NCBI GenBank assembly: GCA_019307945.1
Contig: JAFDIS010000010.1
Location: forward strand, 1-62,894
DNA: 62,894 nucleotides
Reading direction: 5' to 3'
From: Deltaproteobacteria bacterium
GTDB lineage: Bacteria > Desulfobacterota > DSM-4660 > Desulfatiglandales > Desulfatiglandaceae
Shown: positions 25,316 to 34,216 of the stretch, piece by piece
Layout: each line of letters opens with the position of its first letter
Position numbering within the stretch: the stretch's first letter is position 1
The notes under the pieces: model-generated
What the model was told of the DNA's origin: nothing
The model's database searches: none
What the model saw: only the letters and a program-made list of their open reading frames with translations
Position numbers and translations under genes: made by a program

Positions 25316-27430
25316 ATGAGTAAGGAAACATTCAACCTGCCGGAACAGTTCGAAAAAACGGCTTCTCCCGTCACCGTGCTCCGGGGCCTGGGCCCGAAAA
25401 GAGCCGGCCCCCTGGCCGAGCGGGGGATACGATCCGTGGCCGATCTCCTCTTCTTTTTTCCCTCCCGCTACGAGGACCGCAGGGTGGTTTCTCCCATGGG
25501 CTCGCTACGGGAAGGAGAGTCCGTTCTGGTGGAGGGAGAGGTCCTATTGGCGCGGGAGGAGCGGTTTCCCCGGAGCGGAAAACGTCTCTATCGCGTTGTC
25601 TTGCGAGACCACACCGGCAGACTGGTGTTGCTGTGGTTCCACTACCGCAAGAGGCACCTCGCTTCCCTGGCAAGCCCGGGAACCCGTCTCGCAGCCTTTG
25701 GGAAAGTAAGTTTCGACCGGGGTCTGGCCCGGATGATTCATCCTGACGTCAGGCCCCCCACGCCCCATGGGGACGACGCCACGGGGCGGGGGTTTGTGCC
25801 CGTCTATCCCGCGGTGCGGGGCATGCCTCAGGGCGTCATCCGAAGGGCGGTCCTGGATGCCCTGGAGCGCTTTGCGCCCGCCGTTTCCGATCCTGTGCCG
25901 GCTCCGGTCCTCCGGCGGTTGGGACTCCCCGATCTGAGAGAAGCGATCCGGTACGTCCATCGACCGCCCGATCATGCGGACCCCGAGGCCCTCCGACTGG
26001 GGGAGACTCCGTGGCAGCGGAGGTTCCGGTTCGACCGGCTTTTTCGCCTCATGCTGGAGGTGGGGCGCAGAAAACGAGGCCGCAGGCGGAGAGACGGCCC
26101 GGTCTTGGAGATTCCGCCTCAGCCCCACCGGGTCATGGGGGATTTTTTGCCCTTTGACCTCACACCGGACCAGGTGCGGGTGATCCAAGAGATAGCGAGA
26201 GACATGATGGGACCGGCGCCCATGAACCGGCTGGTGCAGGGGGATGTGGGGTGCGGCAAGACCGTGGTGGCGGCGGCAGCCGCCGGGCTGGCCGCCCTCA
26301 ACGGCATGCAGACCGCCTTAATGGCGCCCACCCAGGTGCTTGCCATGCAGCATTTCGAGTTCTTCCAGGGGCTCCCGGCAGGTGCGGGGCTTCGGCCGGT
26401 CCTGGTCACCGGAGGACTAGGACGTAAGGAAAGGTCCCATGCCGCCGAAAAGATTCGGGCGGGCCGGTACAATGTGATCATAGGGACCCATGCCCTGTTC
26501 TCGGAGCGCCTGGAATACGCCCGGCTGGGCCTGGTGGTGATAGACGAACAGCACCGCTTCGGCGTGAGACAGCGGGCCCGTCTGGACCGCAAGGGCGCGA
26601 ATCCCCACCTGCTGGTCATGTCCGCCACGCCTATTCCCCGGACCCTGGCCATGACACTTTACGCGGATCTGGACATATCCACCATCAGGAAAGGTCCTTC
26701 GGGCCGCACCCCGGTGGAGACCCGCCTGGTGGAGAGGGACCGAAAGCGGGAGATCGATCGCGTCCTTCGTGAGAGGCTGGCGCGCGGAGAACAGGCCCTT
26801 GTCATCTGCCCGGCGGTGGATGGCACCGAAGACGCGGACCTCAAGAACGTGGAGGAAATGGCGCGGGCCCTTGGAAAGATCTACGGCCCCCGCTGGGAAG
26901 TGGGCCTCCTTCATGGTCGCATGGCCCCTGAAGAAAAGGAGCGGGTCATGGACCGTTTCCGCAGGGGCCGCCTGCCCCTGTTGGCGGCCACCACGGTGGT
27001 GGAGGTTGGGGTCCACGCACCGCGTGCCACGGTTATCGTCATCGAGCACCCGGAGCGGTTCGGTCTGGCGCAATTGCACCAGTTGCGGGGCCGCGTGGGG
27101 CGCGGAGAGCGGGGGGGACTGTGCCTCCTGGTGGTTTCGGCGGAAATCCCTCCCGAGGCCCGTGAGAGGCTGGAGGTCCTGGTGCGGACGCGTGACGGAT
27201 TCGAAATCGCTCGAAAAGACCTGGAGATTAGAGGGCAGGGAGAACTCACGGGTATTCGTCAGGCCGGCTCGGGCGAGGTCCTGCCCGCCGAGATCTTCGA
27301 GCAACCCCTGCTTCTGGCCCAGGCCCGTTCGGAAGCCGAGCGGATTCTGGACGAGGATCCGGCCCTAGCCCTTCCCGAAAACCGAGGTCTGCTCCGCTGG
27401 CTGGGTCCCCCGGGGGAGTTGGACGTCTAA
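25316..27430 (+). CDS. recG: ATP-dependent DNA helicase RecG
   Basis: The 704-residue helicase rescues stalled forks and branch-migrates junctions. The N-terminal wedge/OB domain is followed by Walker A GDVGCGKTVVA, DEQHRFG, MSATPIPRTLAMT, and the C-terminal RecG signatures LHGRMAPEEKERVM, VEVGVHAPRATV, QLHQLRGRVGR and LEIRGQGELTG. The length is close to typical RecG. It is followed by composite repeat DNA rather than a clear terminator. Confidence 0.96.
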   Translation: MSKETFNLPEQFEKTASPVTVLRGLGPKRAGPLAERGIRSVADLLFFFPSRYEDRRVVSPMGSLREGESVLVEGEVLLAREERFPRSGKRLYRVVLRDHTGRLVLLWFHYRKRHLASLASPGTRLAAFGKVSFDRGLARMIHPDVRPPTPHGDDATGRGFVPVYPAVRGMPQGVIRRAVLDALERFAPAVSDPVPAPVLRRLGLPDLREAIRYVHRPPDHADPEALRLGETPWQRRFRFDRLFRLMLEVGRRKRGRRRRDGPVLEIPPQPHRVMGDFLPFDLTPDQVRVIQEIARDMMGPAPMNRLVQGDVGCGKTVVAAAAAGLAALNGMQTALMAPTQVLAMQHFEFFQGLPAGAGLRPVLVTGGLGRKERSHAAEKIRAGRYNVIIGTHALFSERLEYARLGLVVIDEQHRFGVRQRARLDRKGANPHLLVMSATPIPRTLAMTLYADLDISTIRKGPSGRTPVETRLVERDRKREIDRVLRERLARGEQALVICPAVDGTEDADLKNVEEMARALGKIYGPRWEVGLLHGRMAPEEKERVMDRFRRGRLPLLAATTVVEVGVHAPRATVIVIEHPERFGLAQLHQLRGRVGRGERGGLCLLVVSAEIPPEARERLEVLVRTRDGFEIARKDLEIRGQGELTGIRQAGSGEVLPAEIFEQPLLLAQARSEAERILDEDPALALPENRGLLRWLGPPGELDV

Positions 27431-27477
27431 AAGCGATTCCGGCTCTTGACCGGATTCGGAACAGGGGGCGAGCCGGC

Positions 27478-27860
27478 AACAGAGGCACAAGGGGCATGAA
27501 GGCGGACGACACACCAGCCCGACCAAAGGGGCAAAGGCACAAAGGGGCAAAGGCACAAAGGCACAAAGGCACAGAGGCACAAAGGGACAGAGGGACAGAG
27601 GCACAAAGGGGGAAAGGGGAAGGCAAGTGAAAAATCATTCCCTCCGGGTCCTCTGCGTCCCTGCGGTGAAAACAAAAGAAAAGCTTCACCGTCCGCTCCC
27701 CAGTCCGATGGACCAAATGGACCAGACAGACCAGATAGACCAGACAGACCAGATAGACCAAACCGACCAGAAAGACCAGACAGACCAGAAAGACCAGACA
27801 GACCAAACCGACCAGACCGACCAGATAGACCAGATAGACCAGACCGACCAAACGGACCAG
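27478..27860. repeat. Composite intergenic repeat, copy A
   Basis: Three parts lie between the ends of the convergent recG and selA genes. There is an 8-bp array (AAAGGCAC/AAAGGGAC, 27478-27620, with one interruption). A core follows (about 27621-27711) containing CTCTGCGTCCCTGCGGTGAA and the inverted pair CGGTGAA/TTCACCG. A 9-bp array (GACCAGACA/GACCAGATA, 27711-27860) runs directly up to the selA stop. The same order and core recur at 32.6 kb. The 9-bp unit keeps frames open, but no gene is supported. Confidence 0.85.
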
Positions 27861-29285
27861 TTACGCACCCTCGGGCCGGTATGCCGCCAGCTTTCTTACG
27901 GCCCGGGCGGCCACCTTCAACTCACGATCCTGGATGGTGCGCACATCCATGAGGACCTGTTCCTTTTCCACGCGGGTGATCACGGGGGGATCATGGGAAC
28001 GCAGCCGCTGCTCCATGAAGGCCGAGGTCAGCCTGCCCGGGCTCAGACACACGGCGCGGCTGGGAAGATCGAGGAGTGGGAGGGCGCCACCCCCCACCTT
28101 GGAACTGGTATCGGTCAGAGTCACGGTGAAGTTCCTGGTGTCGAGATCGCCGATCAGGCGCCTCAGTCGCCGGGCCTTTCTCAGGAGAGAGCGCCGATCC
28201 TGCAACAGCATGCGCAGGGTGGGAATCTCGCGTATGGCGGTTTCCTCGTCGCGGTAGATCCGGAGGGTCTCCTCCAGGCCGATGAGGGTGAGTTTGTCGA
28301 TGCGAAGGGGCCGGGCGAGCTGGTTCTTCTTGACGGCTTCCACCAGGTCCTTGCGGCCCAGGATGATCCCGGCCTGGGGACCGCCCAGGAGCTTGTCACC
28401 GCTGAATGTCACCAGGTCCACCCCCTGGTCCAGGACCTCCTGCACCGTGGGTTCTCGAAGCAGCCCGTAGCGGCTGAAGTCCACGAAGCAGCCGCTTCCC
28501 AGGTCCTCCATCACGGGAATGCCGTGCCGCCTGCCCAGGGCCGCGAGGTCCGCACCTGAAACCTCCTGGGTGAACCCCACCACATGGAAATTGCTGGTGT
28601 GGACCTTGAGCAGAAGGGCGGTCTCCGGACCGATCACCTCCTCGTAGTCCCGGAGGTGGGTCTTGTTGGTTGTACCCACTTCCACCATCCTTGCGCCGCT
28701 CTTTCGCATGACCTCAGGGATGCGGAAGGAGCCCCCGATCTCCACGAGCTGACCCCGGGAGACCACCACCTCGCCCCCCCCGGCCAGGGTGTCCAGACAG
28801 AGGAGCACGGCGGCCGCATTGTTGTTCACCACCATGGCGTCTTCGGCGCCCGTGAGTTCCCTCAGGATCGCCTCCACGTGTGTGTAGCGGCTGCCCCTGC
28901 GGCCTTCATCCAGGTCGTATTCGAGGTTGCTGTACGCGCCCGCCAGGGGGCCGAAGCGGGCCAGGACACGCTCCGGTAGGATGGACCGGCCCAGGTTGGT
29001 GTGGACCACCACGCCCGTGGCATTGATCACGGACTGCAGGCTGGGGCGCGCGATTTCCTCCAGGGTATGGAGAGCACGGGCGGAGACGGCCTCCAGTTCC
29101 AGGGCGGCTTCGTCCCGCAGGGAGCCGTTTCGTATTTCCCGCCGCAGGTCTTCGAGCACCCGGTGCACGGCGCGCAGCGCCACGGAGCGCGGGAAACGGG
29201 ACAGGGCATCGGACAAGGGATGGGAGTCCAGGAGACGGTCTACACCGGGGATCTTACGGAACAGGTTCTGATTGTCCTCGCGCAT
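27861..29285 (-). CDS. selA: L-seryl-tRNA(Sec) selenium transferase
   Basis: This 474-residue PLP enzyme converts Ser-tRNA(Sec) to Sec-tRNA(Sec) with selenophosphate. It has INATGVVVHTNLGRS, YSNLEYDLDEGRRGSRY, MVVNNNAAAVLL and the PLP lysine in FSGDKLLGGPQAG. ATG 29285 fits the family start; the frame runs 31 codons further upstream without similarity. Its presence means the organism probably makes selenoproteins, which bears on the in-frame UGA at 53939. SelB, SelD and tRNA(Sec) are not in the window. Confidence 0.96.
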   Translation of the reverse strand: MREDNQNLFRKIPGVDRLLDSHPLSDALSRFPRSVALRAVHRVLEDLRREIRNGSLRDEAALELEAVSARALHTLEEIARPSLQSVINATGVVVHTNLGRSILPERVLARFGPLAGAYSNLEYDLDEGRRGSRYTHVEAILRELTGAEDAMVVNNNAAAVLLCLDTLAGGGEVVVSRGQLVEIGGSFRIPEVMRKSGARMVEVGTTNKTHLRDYEEVIGPETALLLKVHTSNFHVVGFTQEVSGADLAALGRRHGIPVMEDLGSGCFVDFSRYGLLREPTVQEVLDQGVDLVTFSGDKLLGGPQAGIILGRKDLVEAVKKNQLARPLRIDKLTLIGLEETLRIYRDEETAIREIPTLRMLLQDRRSLLRKARRLRRLIGDLDTRNFTVTLTDTSSKVGGGALPLLDLPSRAVCLSPGRLTSAFMEQRLRSHDPPVITRVEKEQVLMDVRTIQDRELKVAARAVRKLAAYRPEGA

Positions 29286-29396
29286 GAATCCGGGGGTCCT
29301 TTCCAGTGGTGGCGATACATTCCGCCTCAATATAGGCCGGAACGGCGCGGCGGTCAATCGGATTGAGGGTTGTCCCACGTATGCGGAGGATTTGCC

Positions 29397-29426
29397 TTGC
29401 CACTCAACGGACGACTGTGATATAAA
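29397..29426 (+). promoter_or_regulatory. Sigma-70-type promoter of tRNA-His
   Basis: TTGCCA (29397-29402) and TATAAA (29421-29426) are separated by 18 bases, and the tRNA begins 15 bases later. Confidence 0.6.
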
Positions 29427-29441
29427 ATTAGGTCATCTTAT

Positions 29442-29518
29442 GGTGGGTGTAGCTCAGTTGGCAGAGCACTGGGTTGTGGCCCCAGTTGTCGAGGGTTCAA
29501 GTCCCTTCATCCACCCCA
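29442..29518 (+). tRNA. tRNA-His (anticodon GTG)
   Basis: A full cloverleaf can be drawn. The acceptor stem GTGGGTG pairs with CATCCAC (one G-T), with the extra 5' G-1 (29442) opposite the discriminator C that marks tRNA-His. A D arm, the anticodon stem CTGGG/CCCAG with GTG at 29476-29478, and a T arm with GGTTCAAGTCC are present. The CCA end is encoded at 29516-29518. Confidence 0.96.
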
Positions 29519-29530
29519 TCCATGCGCTGA

Positions 29531-29560
29531 AAAGAGGGCGGAGACGCCCTCTTTTTTTTC
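29531..29560 (+). terminator. Rho-independent terminator of tRNA-His
   Basis: AAGAGGGCG (29532-29540) pairs with CGCCCTCTT (29545-29553) around a GAGA loop and runs into eight or more T residues. Confidence 0.9.
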
Positions 29561-29699
29561 TTAAGTATCCCCCTCCCATCCACGACGTGGTCATGCCAGG
29601 CTTCAGCGCGAAATGGAGTCCCCCTTTTCCGGATTTCCGGAGAGGAAGGATGTTTTATGGGTTGAATATTGTTTCAGGTTGTGGTAGATAATATTTCAA

Positions 29700-30935
29700 A
29701 TGCTGCAACAATATAAAAAACGGATGATCGCCCAAAGGCTGAGAGAAGCACTCAATGTCGCCCCCGTGGTGGTTCTTGCCGGTGCCAGGCAGACGGGGAA
29801 GACCACCCTTCTCACCCATGAACTACCCTTCAAGGATTGGCCTTTTTTTTCCCTGGATGACCCCGAACTCCTGACACTGGCCAAGGTAAGCCCCAGGGAC
29901 GTGGTCAATGCCCATGACAAAATGATTATCGATGAGGTCCAAAAGGCTCCTGAACTCCTGTCTTATGTCAAGATGGCGGTCGACAAGGATCGATCTCGTA
30001 TTTTTGTGCTTTCAGGGTCAGCAAACCTGCTCTTGATGAAAAATGTTTCAGAAAGCCTTGCCGGAAGGGCGATATATCTGGAACTCATGCCATTTTCCTT
30101 GCACGAGTACTTGGAGAGGCCGGGGCATCACTGGATCGCTATGGCAGGTGAAAGAAATTTTGCAGAAAAACTGGCGGGAACGGAGCAATGTGGCGAGCCT
30201 TTGGACTCCGTTCTCTTCAGAGGCCTCCTGCCGCCTGCGACATTCCTGGATAAAGAGTCCAACATTTCCTTGTGGTGGAAGGGCTATATCGGCACCTATC
30301 TGGAGAGAGACCTCAGAATGCTTTCCCAGGTTGGAGATATCGCTTCGTTTCATCAGTTCATGGAGATACTCGCACACAGGACGGGCAGAATCCTGAAGCA
30401 GAGCGAAGCTGCAAGGGATGCGGGCCTTTCTGCGGCCTCCGCAAGCCGCTACGTGAGTCTCCTCGAGACAACCGGCCTCTATTATCGACTCAGGCCTTTT
30501 TTTGCCAACCTCACGAAACGCCTGATTAAGGCTCCAAAGGGTTTTTTCTTGGACACCGGCCTTGCCGGCGCCCTTGCCGGTTTCAAGACGGCATCATCGA
30601 TCACCCCCGAGTTTGGGGCCCAACTATTGGAAACCTTTGTATTTCATAATCTTCTCGGCCATGTCTCCCATGTGGGGGGAAAATTGTGTTATTTCAGGAC
30701 GCTGGGAGGAAAAGAGATCGAGGTGGATTTCGTCATTGAACTCGATGATGGGCTGGTCGTCCTTGAGGTCAAATACAAGAAGGAATTGACCGCAAAGGAT
30801 GTAAGGCCCCTTATCCAGTTTTCCGATCTAACCTCGGGCGGAAAGAAAATTCTTCTAAAGGCGATCATCTATACCGGGGGCGACATCAAGGCGCTGCCGG
30901 GAGGAGTTTTGGCCATTCCCTGGTTTGTTTTGTAG
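29700..30935 (+). CDS. DUF4143-type ATP-binding protein
   Basis: The 411-residue protein has an N-terminal AAA domain with Walker A GARQTGKTTLL (about residues 28-38), IIDEVQKAPELL as Walker B, and LSGSANLLLMKNVSESLAGR. The DUF4143 middle region and a C-terminal nuclease-like segment (EIEVDFVIELDDGLVVLEVKYKK) follow. These proteins are scattered in bacteria and often horizontally acquired; their role is unclear. It is flanked by a tRNA terminator and a gene-poor, more AT-rich stretch, which fits an acquired cassette. No good ribosome binding site is seen; ATG 29724 is an alternative. Confidence 0.88.
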   Translation: MLQQYKKRMIAQRLREALNVAPVVVLAGARQTGKTTLLTHELPFKDWPFFSLDDPELLTLAKVSPRDVVNAHDKMIIDEVQKAPELLSYVKMAVDKDRSRIFVLSGSANLLLMKNVSESLAGRAIYLELMPFSLHEYLERPGHHWIAMAGERNFAEKLAGTEQCGEPLDSVLFRGLLPPATFLDKESNISLWWKGYIGTYLERDLRMLSQVGDIASFHQFMEILAHRTGRILKQSEAARDAGLSAASASRYVSLLETTGLYYRLRPFFANLTKRLIKAPKGFFLDTGLAGALAGFKTASSITPEFGAQLLETFVFHNLLGHVSHVGGKLCYFRTLGGKEIEVDFVIELDDGLVVLEVKYKKELTAKDVRPLIQFSDLTSGGKKILLKAIIYTGGDIKALPGGVLAIPWFVL

Positions 30936-31408
30936 AGAATTTGTGCCGCCAGGGTTCCCTCCCCGGACTTCATTAAACCTGTCCTATGCGCTTCGTCACA
31001 ACGTCCGGCCCAACCGGCTTAACGCCTCCGGATCCCGTTCTCCCAAACCCCGCTCGCACGCCACCCCGGAAAATTTCCCAGCAGTGGATCGTTTCCGGAA
31101 GGATCGAGGTGCATCATCCCGGCACGATACACACAAGGGGGGGCTCAAGAACCCGGCGCGGAGCGCTGTTGGTTGGCCACTGCGGAGCAGCGGTTTACAT
31201 GGCCCTTTTTGCGTAATTTCTTGCCACCGGTGGAAAGCGATTACACAGGGGGGGGTGGTAAAAAATTTCATACTTGTCTGTCCCGTGGCATGCTGATGGG
31301 CATAACAGGTTGATATCAGGGTATAATTTTTCTTTATGCGGGCTCCTGTTTTGGGCATGATTCTTGCTGAAATATTTAAGACAACTGAGATTCTGACGAC
31401 ACCGGTCA
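30936..31408. other. Gene-free stretch
   Basis: About 470 bases between the DUF4143 gene and the PEP-CTERM remnant show no convincing gene on either strand. The 3' half is AT-rich and includes TATAAT near 31322 without a clear -35 box. Confidence 0.6.
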
Positions 31409-31543
31409 TTGAGGGCCAATTTCGAAAAAATTGACATCGAGATCTCCCCCGCCCCCATCCCCGAGCCGGCCACCATGTTTCTCGTGGGCTCCGGGCTGCT
31501 GGGGCTTGCAGGGCTTGGAAGAAAGCGGATCATCAAGAGGTAG
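31409..31543 (+). pseudogene. PEP-CTERM sorting-signal remnant
   Basis: The frame ending at the TAG of 31541-31543 encodes a textbook PEP-CTERM tail: IPEPATMFLVGSGLLGLAG followed by LGRKRIIKR, i.e. the PEP motif, a membrane helix and a basic end. Only about 44 codons are open (TTG at 31409; TGA at 31394), far short of a secreted exosortase substrate. It is best read as the 3' end of a broken gene. A secretion-sorting (exosortase) system would be needed for such proteins and is not in the window. Confidence 0.7.
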
Positions 31544-31576
31544 CCATTTCCCCTGCCGGGTAGAAAGGTCGAGGAC

Positions 31577-31744
31577 ATGAGGGACAACGGCGGAAGACGC
31601 ATGGGTACGGACCGGAGGCGTTTTTCTTACGCGGGCTATGTGCCCGATCGCCGGACCATGGGCGACAGGAGGAGCGGCAGCGACCGGCGTAGCGGGAGGG
31701 AGAGGCGCTCCGGCGAGGACCGGCGGTCTTCCTTCGCCCCATAA
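31577..31744 (+). CDS. Tiny Arg/Asp-rich repeat protein (55 residues)
   Basis: Directly after the PEP-CTERM remnant lies a 55-codon frame rich in DRR and RRSG repeats (DRRTMGDRRSGSDRRSGRER). Such short RR/DRR proteins are common in deltaproteobacteria and have no known role. A GGTCGAGG stretch precedes the ATG. The regular repeat makes it more than chance, but expression is unproven. Confidence 0.5.
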   Translation: MRDNGGRRMGTDRRRFSYAGYVPDRRTMGDRRSGSDRRSGRERRSGEDRRSSFAP

Positions 31745-31815
31745 CTCACCGGCCCCCTCCCGGGCCTTGCTCCGGCATCCTGCACAAAAGAAGTTTCTTC
31801 GTGTCCCCGGGGGGC

Positions 31816-32505
31816 CTATTCCTGCGCGTCCAGCTTGGCCAGCAGTTCCGCCGAGACCTCTTTCACTCCGGGTCTTCCGTCCAGTTCGATGATCCTGGGG
31901 ACACCGTTGTTTTTGGCGGAAAGGGCCTTGAAGTAATTGACACCGGCCATGGTGCCGGTCTCCGTGTCATAGTAGATGTTGTGCCGCTGGTCGATGGCCT
32001 CCTCGTCCTGGTCGTCCGAGCGGGTCTTGAGGTCCCCGCCGCAGATCCGGCATTTGTCACCGTTGGGCTTGATGGCGTCGATGTAGATGTTGTTGGGATG
32101 GTTGTTGTCGTTCACGCAGAGCCTGCGGCCCATGATGCGGTTCTTGGCGATCTGGCGGTCCAGGACCATCTCGATGACGATGTCCAGGGTGATGCCCTCT
32201 TCCTGCAGGGCCTTGTCCAGGGCCTCGGCCTGGGCCAGATTTCTCGGAAAGCCGTCCAGGAGCCATCCGTCCTTGCAGTCGTCCTCCTTGAGGCGGTTCA
32301 GGATCATGGGAATGGTGATGCTGTCAGGTACCAGTTCACCCCGGTCGATGTATCCCTTGGCCTCTTTCCCGAGGTCGGTGCCCCGCGAGATGTTGTCGCG
32401 GAAGATTACGCCGGTTTCGATGTGCGGGATTCCGTATTTTTCCTTCACGATGGCCCCCTGGGTCCCCTTGCCGCTTCCATTGGGTCCGAAGAACAGGATT
32501 TTCAT
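31816..32505 (-). CDS. adk: Adenylate kinase
   Basis: This 229-residue enzyme interconverts ATP, ADP and AMP. The P-loop reads FGPNGSGKGTQ (normally GxPGxGKGTQ, here Asn for the usual Gly/Ala). ETGVIFRDNI and the DGFPRNLAQAEAL block are present. The LID carries a Cys pair (CRICGG) that may bind zinc together with a divergent first half. The ATG lies six bases after GGAGAG. It is the last gene of a minus-strand series, separated from apgM by composite repeat B. Confidence 0.9.
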   Translation of the reverse strand: MKILFFGPNGSGKGTQGAIVKEKYGIPHIETGVIFRDNISRGTDLGKEAKGYIDRGELVPDSITIPMILNRLKEDDCKDGWLLDGFPRNLAQAEALDKALQEEGITLDIVIEMVLDRQIAKNRIMGRRLCVNDNNHPNNIYIDAIKPNGDKCRICGGDLKTRSDDQDEEAIDQRHNIYYDTETGTMAGVNYFKALSAKNNGVPRIIELDGRPGVKEVSAELLAKLDAQE

Positions 32506-32609
32506 AGCGATCTCTCCTTTATAAGATGGATTGGGCCGCCCTCGTTTCCCCCGGAGCACACCCCGGGCTGAGACGGACAGGGGCAAATTATTGGAGATGA
32601 GGTGGGTTG

Positions 32610-32968
32610 TCAAGGGGCAAAGGGGCAGAGGGATAAAGGCACAAAGGGACAAAGGCACAAAGGGACAAAGGCACAGAGGGACAGAGGCACAAAGGGACAG
32701 AGGCACAAAGGGGCAGAGGGGCAAAGGCACAGAGGGGCAAAGGGGAAGGCAAGTGAAAAATCATTTCCTCTGGGTCCTCTGCGTCTCTGCGGTGAAAACA
32801 GAAGAAAAGCTTCACCGTCCGCTCCCCAGTCCGATAGACCAAATGGACCAGAAGGACCAGAAAGACCAGACAGACCAAACAGACCAGATAGACCAGATAG
32901 ACCAGAAAGACCAGAAAGACCAGAAAGACCAGACAGACCAGACAGACCAGATAGACCAGACAGACCCT
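32610..32968. repeat. Composite intergenic repeat, copy B
   Basis: The architecture is that of copy A at 27.5 kb: an 8-bp array (AAAGGSAC, about 32615-32750), a core with CTCTGCGTCTCTGCGGTGAA and its CGGTGAA/TTCACCG hairpin (about 32751-32835), then a 9-bp GACCAGAYA array to 32968. It ends ten bases from the apgM stop and separates apgM from adk. The two cores differ at only a few positions. Confidence 0.85.
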
Positions 32969-32977
32969 TGAAAAAAG

Positions 32978-34216
32978 CTACCCTCGCCTGCCCCGGTCGA
33001 TTCCCAGGAAATCGGGCATCAAATCGTGCCCCCGCTCGTAGAAGAGCCCCGACCCGGCAGCGGCCTTTTCCGTGAAGCTCGGCCCTCCGGTGTTGCCGGC
33101 AAGTTGCGCCTTGTCTGCCCAGGCGAAGGGTGTGGGCTCGTTGGTGTGGGTCTTGACGCTCACAGGGGTCAGGTGGTCGCCCGCCACGAGGATCCGGTAG
33201 TCGGCAAAGGCCTCCAGGCCCTCCAGCACCCTCCCCACCACCTTTTCGTCGAAGGCCTCGATGGCCTCCACCTTTTCGTGGGGATCGGCGGCGTGGCCCG
33301 CCTCGTCGGGCGCTTCCACGTGCACGAACACGAAATCCAGCCGCTCCAGGGCCTCCAGCGCCCCATTCGCCTTGCCCAGGTAGTTGGTGTCCAGGTACCC
33401 GGTGGCACCCTCCACGTGGATGGATTCGAACCCCATGTAGATGCCTATCCCCTTGATCAGGTCCACGGCGGAGATCACTCCCCCCCGCAGGCCGAACCGG
33501 TCCAGGAAGGGCGGGATGGCGGGGCGTCTTCCCTGACCCCAGAGCCAGATGGAATCAGCGGTCTTGAGTCCTCTTTTTCGTCGTTCCCGGTTGACCGGAT
33601 GGGCCTTGAGCAGTTCCCAGGATCCGCGCATCATGGGCACCACCGGGTTCCCGTTTCCTGCGTTCAAGTAGGGAGCCATGTTCCGGTCCAGGACATCGTG
33701 GGGCGGAATGGTCTCGGCTTGCTCGGGTCCCTCGTCCCACACCAGGAGGTGTCGATAGGCCACGCCGGGGTAGACGGCCAGGCCGGGACGCTCGAGGCCG
33801 GACCTCAGGTCCTCCACGATCCTCCGGCCTTCGGCCGTGGATATGTCCCCGGCGCTGTGGCTCAACATGATGATCTCGTCATGCGACCGGAACTCCAGGC
33901 TCACCAGGTTCATACGAAAGGCCACCTGGTGTGGCCCCAGTTCCACCCCCATGCTGGATGCCTCCAGGGGTGCACGGCCCGTGTGGTACCGGGCTGGGTC
34001 ATAGCCCAGGAGGCAGAGGTTGGCGATATCGCTGCCGGGCTCCATCCCCTCCGGGATGGTCCTGGCGAGGCCGATGCCGCAGGCCGCGATCCGGTCCATG
34101 TTGGGCGTGCGGGCCGCCTCCAGGGGGGTCCTGCCGCCCAGTTCCTCCACCGGGTAATCCCCCATGCCGTCGCCGATCAGGACCACGTAGCGGGTATCGG
34201 GCCTAGGCCTGTCCAT
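32978..34216 (-). CDS. apgM: Cofactor-independent phosphoglycerate mutase-like protein, proposed homoserine kinase
   Basis: The 412-residue protein is an alkaline-phosphatase-superfamily ApgM: VVLIGDGMGDYPVEELGG, RTPNMDRIAACGIG, DIANLCLLGYDP, HVEAPDEAGHAADPHEKVEAI and AGDHLTPVSVKTHT hold the metal ligands. Its start overlaps hom by 14 bp. Because of this common linkage the subfamily has been proposed to replace ThrB as homoserine kinase; no other thrB is seen here. It could instead serve glycolysis. Confidence 0.9.
   Translation of the reverse strand: MDRPRPDTRYVVLIGDGMGDYPVEELGGRTPLEAARTPNMDRIAACGIGLARTIPEGMEPGSDIANLCLLGYDPARYHTGRAPLEASSMGVELGPHQVAFRMNLVSLEFRSHDEIIMLSHSAGDISTAEGRRIVEDLRSGLERPGLAVYPGVAYRHLLVWDEGPEQAETIPPHDVLDRNMAPYLNAGNGNPVVPMMRGSWELLKAHPVNRERRKRGLKTADSIWLWGQGRRPAIPPFLDRFGLRGGVISAVDLIKGIGIYMGFESIHVEGATGYLDTNYLGKANGALEALERLDFVFVHVEAPDEAGHAADPHEKVEAIEAFDEKVVGRVLEGLEAFADYRILVAGDHLTPVSVKTHTNEPTPFAWADKAQLAGNTGGPSFTEKAAAGSGLFYERGHDLMPDFLGIDRGRRG

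Noticed and set aside
27627-27860. Open frame encoding repeated DQT/DQI tripeptides (and LVCLVY on the other strand)
   Set aside because: It follows from a 9-bp tandem repeat that keeps any frame open. It runs on into antisense selA sequence and has no independent support.
31394-31543. In-frame TGA before the PEP-CTERM tail as a second selenocysteine codon
   Set aside because: Upstream of the TGA the frame has another stop within about ten codons and no recognisable protein, so this is a gene remnant.
27478-32968. Possible CRISPR array from regularly repeated short units
   Set aside because: Units are only 8-9 bp, tandem and degenerate, with no spacers of constant length and no cas genes.
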